Positions 1-7,378 of a stretch of DNA of 33,891 bases are shown piece after piece (the first letter of the stretch is position 1; the number at the start of each line of letters is the position of its first letter). The translations under genes were made by a program, and so were the position numbers. The notes under the pieces are model-generated. The model saw nothing but the letters and a program-made list of their open reading frames with translations. It did no database searches and was not told where the DNA came from. This DNA is from Myxococcales bacterium. Lineage in GTDB: Bacteria; Myxococcota_A; UBA9042. The stretch lies in NCBI GenBank assembly GCA_009692425.1, contig SHZF01000047.1, forward strand, positions 1 to 33,891. The letters are read 5' to 3'.

Positions 1-129
1 AGCCCCGCCGTCGCCTTCGCCGCCGCAGCCATCTCGGCGCGCAGCGACGCCGGACCCAGCACCTCCAGCCACTGCCCGTAGCTGCGCAGCCACGCGCGCA
101 GGTCGTTCGTGTCCGCTACCTCGGCCCGC
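1..129. repeat. Direct repeat, left copy of WYL gene 3' segment
   Basis: These 129 bases are identical to positions 524-652, inside the 3' end of the WYL regulator gene. Identity stops at base 130 (t versus a at 653). The copy runs off the left edge of the window, so its true length is at least 129 bp. On the minus strand it would encode only the last part of the WYL protein without a start, so it is a non-functional fragment. It could be a genuine segmental duplication. It could also be an assembly effect, because a repeat of about one k-mer length at a contig edge is a common graph artefact. Confidence 0.9.
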
Positions 130-504
130 TACACCAGCCTTCCTCAGGTGCACTCTGCGCTGTAAGGACTAGCCCTCCACGGCCCTTACACCGCCCTGAC
201 AACCGCCGTCGCCAGGCCCTGCCGAGCAACGTGCAGCAACGTCAATGGCTTGAATTGGCGAACAATCGGTTGCATGATGAAAGCCCGCGACAGCTTCACA
301 CGGTGGGAGTCGTAGGTTCGAATCCTTCTGCGCGCACTGGTCGAATGTCCGTCTAGGGCGCCGACGAAAACAACTCGACATGCCCGTGGTCTTGAGCCGG
401 TGCCCTTTTCGATGTTGGGTCGTCGAGATCGCGGCTGACGCCGACTCGCGGCAACGGCAAAGGGATCGACTGGATTCTGTCGCCGTCCTTCCACGCGCGG
501 CGAG
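130..504. other. Spacer between the two repeat copies, no protein gene
   Basis: This stretch separates the two copies of the WYL 3' segment. The only notable object is a degenerate tRNA 3' half at 290-335. Minus-strand reading frames here give peptides of the type R-R-R-I-R-T-Y-D-S-H-R, which is the well-known translation artefact of antisense tRNA sequence, so I call no gene. I see no terminator with a T-run. Confidence 0.6.
290..335 (+). pseudogene. Degenerate 3' half of a tRNA, probably tRNA-Val(CAC)
   Basis: Read on the plus strand, 317-323 is a canonical T-loop (TTCGAAT) flanked by a T-stem with one mismatch (312-316 against 324-328). A seven-base acceptor 3' strand and discriminator A end at 335. 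With standard spacing, 295-301 forms a seven-base anticodon loop with T33, anticodon CAC and A37. The anticodon stem pairs at only three of five positions. No D-arm and no complementary 5' acceptor strand can be found upstream, and CCA is not encoded. It therefore looks like a tRNA 3' remnant, such as an integrase attachment scar, and not a working gene. Confidence 0.5.
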
Positions 505-1509
505 TCAGGCCTTACTCGCATACAGCCCCGCCGTCGCCTTCGCCGCCGCAGCCATCTCGGCGCGCAGCGACGCCGGACCCAGCACCTCCAGCCACTGCCC
601 GTAGCTGCGCAGCCACGCGCGCAGGTCGTTCGTGTCCGCTACCTCGGCCCGCAGCCGCACGCGACCGTCTTGCATCGGCTCCAGCGTCTGCCCCTCGGCC
701 AGCGGCGTTTCCGCAAGGCGCTGAACCACTTCGGCCCGCACCGCCAGATCGACCGCCAGCGGGACATCTCCCAGCAGGAAGCCGAGCCCGGCAGCGCGCA
801 TCCAGGCATCGAAGTCGAACTTGGGCGGCACGGTGCGCGCGGCCCCCGTCATCGTCGCGGTCTGCACGCGGTGCAGCGCCAATTGCCGCACGTCGGTGTA
901 GCCCGCATACGAAACGACGAGGTAGCCGACCGGCCCCTTCCACGCCAGCGCGAGGGGGTTGACGGTCGCCGCCTGGGTCTGGTTCTTCTGGCGCGAGGCG
1001 TACACGACTTCGAGCTGGCGTTCGTGAAGCAGCGCGTCTTGTACAGATTCAAGTACTTGGTCGTCAATCACGGGCGGCAGCAGTTGAAAACCCGCCGGCG
1101 CCGCGCGCACCTTGCCCGCCCAGCCCGCCACCTTGTTGCCGGCCGCCGCCTCCAGCACGCTGCGGGCGCGCTCGAAGTGGTGACGCAGGCCCGCCCGCGA
1201 GGCGGCCGGCAGCAGCGGCGCTAGGTACCCCTCGGCGAGGTGGAAGGCGAGCGCGTCGTGCACGTCCATTCCGGGGCAGTCGAAGGGCTCCGCAGTGCGC
1301 GCCCACGACCAGCCGAACGGCTTGTGCCGGTCGTCGACCACCAGCGGAAACACCGCCGACAACGCCTGCAAGTCCCGCTGTAGACTGCGCTGCGTCACAT
1401 CGAAGCCGGCGGCGCGCAGGCGTTCGCGCAGCATCGCGGTGTCAATCTTGCGCGGCGCCCGCGGCAGGTTGCGCAGCATGGACCAGTGGCGCAGCAGGGT
1501 GTCGGTCAT
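505..1509 (-). CDS. WYL-domain transcriptional regulator
   Basis: The 334-residue protein has the layout of WYL regulators. An N-terminal DNA-binding region (about 1-75) includes the helix R-S-L-Q-R-D-L-Q-A-L. A linker follows, then a WYL-like domain (about 150-220) containing V-N-P-L-A-L-A-W-K-G-P-V-G-Y-L and a terminal L-H-R-V, and finally a WCX-type C-terminal region. The W-Y-L tripeptide itself has diverged to W-K-G-P-V-G-Y-L. Such proteins usually bind DNA as dimers and sense a ligand, often nucleic acid or nucleotide. A perfect palindrome lies 23-41 bp upstream of its start and is a good candidate autoregulatory operator. The divergently transcribed pirin gene shares this intergenic region. 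The last about 43 codons are duplicated at the left edge of the window. Confidence 0.88.
   Translation of the reverse strand: MTDTLLRHWSMLRNLPRAPRKIDTAMLRERLRAAGFDVTQRSLQRDLQALSAVFPLVVDDRHKPFGWSWARTAEPFDCPGMDVHDALAFHLAEGYLAPLLPAASRAGLRHHFERARSVLEAAAGNKVAGWAGKVRAAPAGFQLLPPVIDDQVLESVQDALLHERQLEVVYASRQKNQTQAATVNPLALAWKGPVGYLVVSYAGYTDVRQLALHRVQTATMTGAARTVPPKFDFDAWMRAAGLGFLLGDVPLAVDLAVRAEVVQRLAETPLAEGQTLEPMQDGRVRLRAEVADTNDLRAWLRSYGQWLEVLGPASLRAEMAAAAKATAGLYASKA
524..652. repeat. Direct repeat, right copy inside the WYL gene
   Basis: This segment is identical over 129 bases to window positions 1-129. It lies within the coding region for the C-terminal part of the WYL protein, which is the intact copy. 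The two copies start 523 bp apart in direct orientation. Confidence 0.9.
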
Positions 1510-1531
1510 CGGATGCCTCCGCGGCAGCTAG

Positions 1532-1550
1532 TGCGACAAATCGTGTCGCA
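1532..1550. promoter_or_regulatory. Perfect palindrome TGCGACA-N5-TGTCGCA, putative operator
   Basis: Two 7-base arms are exact reverse complements with a 5-base spacer (AATCG). The site lies between the WYL start (1509) and the divergent pirin start (1700). The same arms with a different spacer occur again at 2949-2967, and core versions at 3014-3030 and 10853-10867. Identical arms with different spacers are what a dimeric regulator's operator looks like. Assigning it to the WYL protein rests on adjacency only. Confidence 0.65.
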
Positions 1551-1699
1551 TGAACGGAGCACGCCGTCCAGTTCTCCCGGCGTGCCAGGCTCGACCGGTT
1601 GCGGTACGCTGTGCACCTTGAGGGCCTGGCGGACTCACCGACAGACTCCCAGGTGCGGTTCCCGACGCGGCGTCCGGCCGTCCACCCTAGGAAGACTCC

Positions 1700-2872
1700 A
1701 TGACCGAATTGAACCGGCGCGATGCCCTGGGTCGACTCGCTGCCGTCGGCGCCGCTGCCACTGCGGCGGGCGCGGTAGCGGGCTGTGCCCGACCGGAAGC
1801 CCAGCCCATCGAAGCGACGTCGGCGCCTGCGCCCCAGCCCACAGCCGCACCGGCCGACCTCGTGCGCCGGGTGCGTCCGCTCGGCGCGCCACCCTGGCCG
1901 ACACTCGACCCGTTCCTGTTCTGCGTCCACCACGATGACGCATATCCGCAAGGCAACGCCGACCTGGGTCCTGCCGCGTCGCTCATCGACCGCCAGATGG
2001 GCAGCGATTTCGAGGGCATCGACGGCTGGCGCATGTACCATGGCAGGAAGGTGCCAGGGTTCCCCAGCCACCCCCACCGCGGCTTCGAGACCGTCACCGT
2101 CGTGCGCCGCGGCCTGGTCGACCACTCCGATTCGCTCGGCGCCACCGCGCGCTATGGGGATGGCGACGTGCAGTGGCTGACGGCCGGGGACGGCATCCAG
2201 CATGCGGAGATGTTTCCGCTGCTCCGGCAGGATCAGCCGAATCCCTTGGAGTTGTTTCAAATCTGGCTGAACCTGCCCAAGGCGGACAAGCGCGCGCCGC
2301 CGCACTTCACGATGATCTGGCGCGACAAGGTCCCCCACATCGTCGCGACCGACCCGGCCGGCCGCACCACCGAGATCGAAGTCGTCGCCGGCCACCTCGC
2401 CGGCCACCCGCCGCCGCCGCCACCACCACCGCGTTCGTGGGCCGCACGCCCCGACTCCGACGTCGCAATTTGGACGCTGCGGCTGGCACCCGGCGCCGCG
2501 TGGACTTTGCCCGCGGCCCAGCCCGATACGAACCGGGCGCTCTACTTTTTTGAGGGCAGCGCGCTCCAGGTAGGTGCGACGGCCGTGCCGCCCCAGCACC
2601 TGGCGGAATTGCGGCCCGAGTTCGACGCGCCGCTGGTTGCCGGTCCCGACACCACCCAAGTGCTCGTGCTGCAGGGCCGTCCCATCGGCGAGCCGGTCGT
2701 GCAATACGGCCCCTTCGTCATGAATACGGCCGACGAGATCCGCCAGGCCTATGCGGACTACCAGCGCAGCCAATTCGGCGGCTGGCCGTGGTCACGCTCC
2801 GACCCCGTGCACGCACCCACCGAGGGCCGCTTTGCCCGCCACACCGATGGCCGCGTGGAGCGTGCCGGATGA
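1700..2872 (+). CDS. Pirin-family protein with Tat/lipoprotein export signal
   Basis: The 390-residue protein begins with R-R-D-A-L-G-R-L, a twin-arginine-like motif, then an Ala/Gly-rich hydrophobic stretch and a lipobox A-V-A-G-C with Cys29, so it is probably an exported lipoprotein. The rest is a pirin-type double cupin. The N-terminal cupin has S-H-P-H-R-G-F-E-T-V-T, D-H-S-D-S-L-G and G-D-V-Q-W-L-T-A-G-D-G-I-Q-H-A-E, which carry the metal-binding His and Glu residues of pirins. Characterised pirins are cytoplasmic or nuclear metal proteins, some with quercetinase activity, so an exported one is unusual. A run of eight prolines (around 2408-2431) sits between the two cupin halves. The stop overlaps the next start as ATGA, which implies translational coupling with the lipase-like gene. 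Confidence 0.87.
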   Translation: MTELNRRDALGRLAAVGAAATAAGAVAGCARPEAQPIEATSAPAPQPTAAPADLVRRVRPLGAPPWPTLDPFLFCVHHDDAYPQGNADLGPAASLIDRQMGSDFEGIDGWRMYHGRKVPGFPSHPHRGFETVTVVRRGLVDHSDSLGATARYGDGDVQWLTAGDGIQHAEMFPLLRQDQPNPLELFQIWLNLPKADKRAPPHFTMIWRDKVPHIVATDPAGRTTEIEVVAGHLAGHPPPPPPPPRSWAARPDSDVAIWTLRLAPGAAWTLPAAQPDTNRALYFFEGSALQVGATAVPPQHLAELRPEFDAPLVAGPDTTQVLVLQGRPIGEPVVQYGPFVMNTADEIRQAYADYQRSQFGGWPWSRSDPVHAPTEGRFARHTDGRVERAG

Positions 2873-4878
2873 AGGCCTGGCTTGCCGTGGCATGTGCCGT
2901 CGTCGGCGCCGGGTGTGCCGGGAATTCAGACCACCGCATCTCGCCGTCTGCGACAGATTCTGTCGCAAAGCCGGCCGATGCCGGATCGACCCGCGGCGGG
3001 GATGCCGGCAACAGCGACACAAACCGTCGCAAGGCGATTTCCTACTGCGAAGGCCAGACACGCGCGCTCTACGACCCCGTCGCTTCGGCAGGGACCGACG
3101 TCCTGCCCGATGATTTCTGGACGGTCGACGACCCAGCCAGCGTCACTGGCGTGCGCGTTCGGTTCGATGCGTCGAAGCACGCGTGGATCGACAAGACCCC
3201 TCCAAGTTTCCGTCACTTCTACGACGATCTCGGCAGGCTCGACGGCTGGGGCGTCACGGCGGGCATCGTGTTGCGGTTTTCTGCCGCGCCCGGCGCGCTG
3301 CCGTCTGGGGCCACGTCGACGTCGAGCGAGGCCGTGCAGTTGCTCGACCTCGGTGGATCGAAGCCCGAGCGTGTGCCCTTCGAAGTGCAACTGACCGACG
3401 CGGGCCGCACCGCGATCCTGTGGCCGATGCGCCCGCTGCGACCGGCCACGCACCACGCCGTATTCGTGACGCGCAAGCACCTTGCCGCCGACGGCACCTG
3501 CATCTCGCCGAGCCTTGCCTTGCGCAGCGTGCTCGACGGTTCGGCGCCGGATGCGCGCTTGCAGCGAATGGTGCCGCGCCTGCAGCAGGCACGGACTGCG
3601 GCGGGCCTGGAGGCGGGCGATGTCTCGGCGGCCAGCGTGTTCACGACCCAGTCGACGACGGCGCCGGCCGAGGCCATCGCGGCCGACATCCTGGGTCGCT
3701 TGCACCCGTGGGCGCTGCCGCTGACGTGCACCGAGACGGCCTACGCCGACAACGACGGCAAGCCCCAGACGCTGCGCACGTGCAGTACCGCATTTGCGGG
3801 CCACGACTATCGCAAGGAAGGCGCCATCGGATCGGGCGCGCCCGCCAAGCAATGGTCCATGCCGGTGGCGGTGTGGCTGCCGGCGCAGGGCAAGGGGCCG
3901 TTCCCTGTCGTCGTGTTCGGTCACGGACTCGGTTCGGACCGCTGGCAGGGCAAGGCGCTCGCCGAAGTCGCGGCGCCCCAGGGCATCGCGACGGTGGCCA
4001 TCGACGCCGTACAGCACGGCACGCACCCGGCCGGCGGCAACAAGGGCACACTCAACAGCGTGATCGGGTTCTTCGCCATCTCGGTCGCCACGGCAAGCGT
4101 CGATGCGATTCGCCTGCGCGACAACTTTCGCCAGTCCAGTTTCGACGGGTTGCAGTTGCTCGACGCCTTGGCGGACCAACCCGACGCCGATGGCGATGGC
4201 ATCGCAGAATTCGACGTGGCCAAGATCAGTTACGTCGGCGTCAGCCTGGGCGGCATCATGGGGCCGGCCCTGCTGGCCCTCACCCCCCGGATCCGAGCCG
4301 CCGTGCTGCCGGTGGCGGGCGCGAGGGTCGGATCGATCATCAGCGATTCTGTGCAGTTTGCCCCAATCATCGCCGCATTGCAGCCCGACGGCACCGAGCC
4401 CGGCGACGTGGACCGTTTCTTCCCCATGTTGCAGACCCTGCTCGATGCCGGCGACCCGGCCGCCTATGCCGCGCGCATCCGGGCGGGTCGCGCCGACGGC
4501 AGCGTACCCCACGTGCTCCAGACGATGGCCATCGACGACGAAATAGTGCCGAATTCGTGCAACCGCGCACTGGCGCGTGCCCTGGGCCTGCAACTGGTGG
4601 CGCCGGCATGGCAGCCCCTCGGGCTGGGACCGCCCGCCGTTGCCGCGCCCATGCAAGGCAACGGGCCGGGCGGAGCGACGCTGGCCCTGTTCCAGTACGA
4701 CCGCGTCACGAAGCAGCCGGGCGCTGCGCCGCAGAAGGCCGAGCACGGCAACGTCCCCGGCAGTCGCGAGGGGCTGCACCAGGCCCTGCACTTCCTGCAG
4801 ACTTGGCTCGCCACGGGCAAGGCGGTCGTTGAAGACCCCTACGCAGCGTTGGCGACGCCCGCCATGACGGGGAAATAG
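2869..4878 (+). CDS. Large alpha/beta-hydrolase (lipase-like) lipoprotein
   Basis: The start is placed at the ATG that overlaps the pirin stop, because the next residues form a lipoprotein signal with lipobox V-G-A-G-C (Cys16). The 669-residue product has an N-terminal region of about 300 residues with no motif I recognise. An alpha/beta-hydrolase domain follows, with the oxyanion strand V-V-V-F-G-H-G-L-G, nucleophile elbow G-V-S-L-G-G (Ser459), a candidate acid in A-I-D-D-E-I-V-P (about 555) and a candidate His near 637. The plan resembles bacterial extracellular lipases of the Lipase_bact_N type. The substrate is unknown and may be a lipid or polyester. Two palindromes matching the upstream operator lie within codons 27-54. 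Confidence 0.85.
   Translation: MKAWLAVACAVVGAGCAGNSDHRISPSATDSVAKPADAGSTRGGDAGNSDTNRRKAISYCEGQTRALYDPVASAGTDVLPDDFWTVDDPASVTGVRVRFDASKHAWIDKTPPSFRHFYDDLGRLDGWGVTAGIVLRFSAAPGALPSGATSTSSEAVQLLDLGGSKPERVPFEVQLTDAGRTAILWPMRPLRPATHHAVFVTRKHLAADGTCISPSLALRSVLDGSAPDARLQRMVPRLQQARTAAGLEAGDVSAASVFTTQSTTAPAEAIAADILGRLHPWALPLTCTETAYADNDGKPQTLRTCSTAFAGHDYRKEGAIGSGAPAKQWSMPVAVWLPAQGKGPFPVVVFGHGLGSDRWQGKALAEVAAPQGIATVAIDAVQHGTHPAGGNKGTLNSVIGFFAISVATASVDAIRLRDNFRQSSFDGLQLLDALADQPDADGDGIAEFDVAKISYVGVSLGGIMGPALLALTPRIRAAVLPVAGARVGSIISDSVQFAPIIAALQPDGTEPGDVDRFFPMLQTLLDAGDPAAYAARIRAGRADGSVPHVLQTMAIDDEIVPNSCNRALARALGLQLVAPAWQPLGLGPPAVAAPMQGNGPGGATLALFQYDRVTKQPGAAPQKAEHGNVPGSREGLHQALHFLQTWLATGKAVVEDPYAALATPAMTGK
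2949..2967. promoter_or_regulatory. Second perfect TGCGACA-N5-TGTCGCA palindrome
   Basis: The arms are identical to those at 1532-1550, with spacer GATTC. It lies inside the lipase-like gene, about 80 bp after its start codon, in the region encoding the flexible linker after the signal peptide. An operator inside a coding region could act as a roadblock or serve an internal promoter. Chance identity of both arms with the intergenic copy is very unlikely. Confidence 0.55.
3014..3030. promoter_or_regulatory. Core palindrome GCGAC-N7-GTCGC
   Basis: This site keeps the inner arms of the 19-bp palindrome with the same centre-to-centre spacing, but loses the outer symmetric bases on one side. It lies 64 bp after the site at 2949-2967, about six helical turns, so two dimers would bind on roughly the same DNA face. 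It could be a weaker auxiliary site. Confidence 0.4.
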
Positions 4879-4929
4879 CCAGTTTGGAGCGCCGCTGCCA
4901 GTCCGCGTTCAGGTTCAGCGCGGCTGCGC

Positions 4930-6219
4930 TCAGGCTGATTTGGGCGTTGCGGCTGCCGGCGCGGGAGTCGGCAGGTGCAGCGGCACCATCTCTGACGCCG
5001 CGCTCACCGTGAGCGGCACGCCGCGCCGTGCTATCATTGCCCTACATTCCGAGAGCTTGTGGTCCACTTCCGCATCGTCGTGCATCGGATCGTGCGAGAA
5101 AAGCACGAGGTGCTTGGCGCCGGCCTCGATGGCGGTCTCGACCGCATCTGCGTAATTCGTGTGCCCCCAGCCGGTCTTCTTCTTGTACTCCTCCGGCGTG
5201 TACTGGGCGTCTGCGATGTACACGTCGGCCCCGCGCACCAGCTCGACGAGCGCCTGGTCCTGGGTGCGCCCGAACGCGCCAGAATCGCGGTGGGCGCTGG
5301 GCGACATCGGCAGCAGCGTGCGGAACGGCTCGGTATCCGTCGCGTACGTGATGCACAGGCCCCCCACCTCGATGCGGAAGCCCAGCGTGAGCCCCGGGTG
5401 GTTCAGGTAGCCGGGTCGCACGTGAAATGGGCCCACCTGCCACGGTTGGCCGCGGTACTCGGTGAAGGCCAACTGCGCCGCCAGGTCTCCGAGCGCGACC
5501 GGAAAATACTCGACGTCCATCTGCCCGCGCAGGACCTTTTCGAGCGGCTTCTCGGCCGAGCGCGGTCCGTACACGTTCAGGCGGTTGCCGGGAATGTAGG
5601 CGGGAACGAAGAATGGGAAGCCTTGGATGTGGTCCCAATGCGTGTGGCTCACGAGCAAGTCGAGGGAGAGAGGGCGCCCCGCGGCCGCTGCCATCAGGTG
5701 AAGCCCGAGCTTGCGGATTCCGGTGCCGGCATCGAGGATGAGGATGTGGCCATCGTGTTCGATCGTGACGCATGGCGTGTTGCCACCGTAACGTGCCGTC
5801 TCCGGCCCGGGTGCCGCGCACGAGCCGCGCACACCCCAGAATGTCAACGTGGTCCGTTCGATGAACGACGTGACGAGCCGCAGGATGTCGTCGGTGTCGA
5901 ACGGCTTCTGCACGTAGGCCGAGGCGCCCATGTCGAGCGCCTTGCGATGATCCGACGCGTACGCCTTGGCCGACAGCACCACGATCGGCACGCGCGCCGT
6001 GCCGGGAAACGCGCGCAGGTTCTGGATGAGTTCGTAGCCGTGCATTCCCGGCATCATCAGGTCGAGCAACACGACCGCCGGCGGGTTCGCCTTGGCAAGT
6101 TGCAGGCCGATGGCACCGTCGTCGGCGACATCGACCTCAAAGCCTGCACGCGCGAGCACCGTCGCGAGCAAGGCGCGGATCGGCTCCTGATCTTCGACCA
6201 CGAGGATGCGACTGGTCAT
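4930..6219 (-). CDS. Response-regulator receiver fused to MBL-fold metallohydrolase
   Basis: The protein has 429 residues. Residues 1-122 form a receiver domain with acidic pocket E9/D10, phospho-acceptor D53 (L-L-D-L-M-M-P-G), S83 and K105 (Q-K-P-F). Residues 125-410 form a metallo-beta-lactamase-fold hydrolase of the PhnP/cyclic-phosphodiesterase-like group. It starts F-W-G-V-R-G-S, then R-Y-G-G-N-T, and carries the zinc motifs H-T-H-W-D-H (192-197), N-H-P-G (His274), A-T-D-T-E (Asp295) and F-S-H-D (His376). Both active centres look intact, so phosphorylation probably controls a hydrolase, perhaps of a cyclic nucleotide or phosphodiester. No histidine kinase lies next to it. It converges with the lipase-like gene. 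Confidence 0.92.
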   Translation of the reverse strand: MTSRILVVEDQEPIRALLATVLARAGFEVDVADDGAIGLQLAKANPPAVVLLDLMMPGMHGYELIQNLRAFPGTARVPIVVLSAKAYASDHRKALDMGASAYVQKPFDTDDILRLVTSFIERTTLTFWGVRGSCAAPGPETARYGGNTPCVTIEHDGHILILDAGTGIRKLGLHLMAAAAGRPLSLDLLVSHTHWDHIQGFPFFVPAYIPGNRLNVYGPRSAEKPLEKVLRGQMDVEYFPVALGDLAAQLAFTEYRGQPWQVGPFHVRPGYLNHPGLTLGFRIEVGGLCITYATDTEPFRTLLPMSPSAHRDSGAFGRTQDQALVELVRGADVYIADAQYTPEEYKKKTGWGHTNYADAVETAIEAGAKHLVLFSHDPMHDDAEVDHKLSECRAMIARRGVPLTVSAASEMVPLHLPTPAPAAATPKSA

Positions 6220-6615
6220 TGAGGGCCCGCTGCCCCAACACGCAGGGACGCCTTCAATTTAGACGCACGTGGCGCCAAGCGCAAGCGGCTACTGCGACGG
6301 TCCGCCGCACTCGATCGCACGGGCGACCCCATGCACAGTCCGACGCGCGAGGTCGCCGTGTCGAGTTCGCTCTCCGTGAAGCCGAAGCAGGTCGAGGTGC
6401 TCGCCTTCGTCGAATACTGCATCCGGTCGGCCAACACCGCGTCCGAGGCGACCGCGTTGGCGACGGGACCAATCAGCAGCGAGGGGCCGACTGCGAGCGA
6501 GGCTGTCGAACGCCTCGCGGCGGCGCGTACCCGGGCTCGCCACCGGTCGGAATCGATCGCGAGCAAGACCGTGGCGCCCGCCAGATCGCAGGGCCATCGC
6601 CACGGCGCACGACCG
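6220..6615. other. 396-bp gap without a convincing gene
   Basis: This gap lies between two minus-strand genes. Open frames exist on both strands with high third-position GC at the same base positions, so codon bias cannot choose between them. One minus frame (start about 6566, stop 6216-6218) ends by overlapping the receiver-MBL start as ATGA, which is the only positional support for a gene here. Its 116-residue Ser/Arg/Ala-rich translation matches nothing I know. The plus frame from 6331 is equally open. I see no RNA gene or strong terminator. Confidence 0.4.
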
Positions 6616-7275
6616 TCATTCTTTGTTCGTGACGTCGCTTGTGGGCGCCGCTTGCGCCAGTGCGGCGTGCATCGCGGCGCTCAGCGCCCGGTACGTCCGC
6701 AGGTTGGCTTGGGCGATGCGTTCCGACAATGGCTGCGCAAGCTGGGCCGCCTCGAGTTGGGCGAGCGCTGCCGGGTCGCTCGCATCGACCCAGCGCGGCG
6801 GCCCAGCGCCTGCGCCACGCAGGGCGTCGAGTACCGCGATCCGCACGAGTTGCACCGTCGGGTCGGGGCTGTGGCGCAACAGGCCGATCAACCGATACCC
6901 GTCGCCGTCGCTCCAGGGCAACTCGGGATGAAACGCCACGACATGGAAGTCCATGGCCTCCCCACGCGCTGCGCGCCCTTGCCGCACGCCGTCTGCGGCC
7001 TGGGCCACGGCCCTCTCGAACGCGGCTGGCCCAGCGCAATAGCCGGGCACGAGCAAGAGCCCAATCTCGAAGGCATCTTCGCGACGGTGGAGCGCGTCGA
7101 TCCGGTCGGCGAGCACCGCCTCGATTGCGGGCACCGTTCCTTCGATCACCTCGCGGTGCAGGCGCCCCTCGGTCCGGCACGCCTGTGCGAAAGGGCACAC
7201 GTGGAACGCCTCGACGAACGTGCGCAGGTAGGCATCGTTGCGGGCAAGGGCGGCGGCGGCGGCGGCAGGCTCCAC
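6616..7275 (-). CDS. DUF1415-like protein
   Basis: The protein is 219 residues from a GTG at 7275. Upstream codons in the open frame run through the prfB leader and look non-coding. A TTG at 7311 with AGGAG only three bases before it is an alternative start. Features matching the DUF1415 family are an early V-C-P-F-A-Q cysteine motif and, mid-protein, V-V-A-F-H-P-E-L followed by G-Y-R-L-I-G-L-L-R-H-S-P-D-P-T-V-Q-L. In family members the corresponding segment reads like S-F-H-P followed by N-R-S-P-Y-P-T. The function of the family is unknown. The gene diverges from prfB with about 100 bp between them. Confidence 0.65.
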   Translation of the reverse strand: MEPAAAAAALARNDAYLRTFVEAFHVCPFAQACRTEGRLHREVIEGTVPAIEAVLADRIDALHRREDAFEIGLLLVPGYCAGPAAFERAVAQAADGVRQGRAARGEAMDFHVVAFHPELPWSDGDGYRLIGLLRHSPDPTVQLVRIAVLDALRGAGAGPPRWVDASDPAALAQLEAAQLAQPLSERIAQANLRTYRALSAAMHAALAQAAPTSDVTNKE

Positions 7276-7378
7276 CGCACAAGCTTCGCCCCGCGGCGGT
7301 ACTGTAGGCAAGGACTCCTGACATGCTAGACTGCTGCGGCCGCGTTCTGGGCGCCTTTCGTTCCGGGCCGGGTTTGCG

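Noticed and set aside
186-521. Minus-strand open frame of 111 residues with R-R-R-I-R-T-Y-D-S-H-R
   Set aside because: This peptide type is the known false translation of antisense tRNA sequence; it overlaps the tRNA-Val relic.
2926-4791. 621-residue minus-strand frame and 549-residue plus-strand alternative frame over the lipase-like gene
   Set aside because: Neither has recognisable motifs, while the chosen frame has a lipobox and a G-x-S-x-G elbow.
4879-4929. Possible terminator between convergent lipase-like and receiver-MBL genes
   Set aside because: Only a short GC hairpin (about 4 bp stem) is visible, with no T-run.
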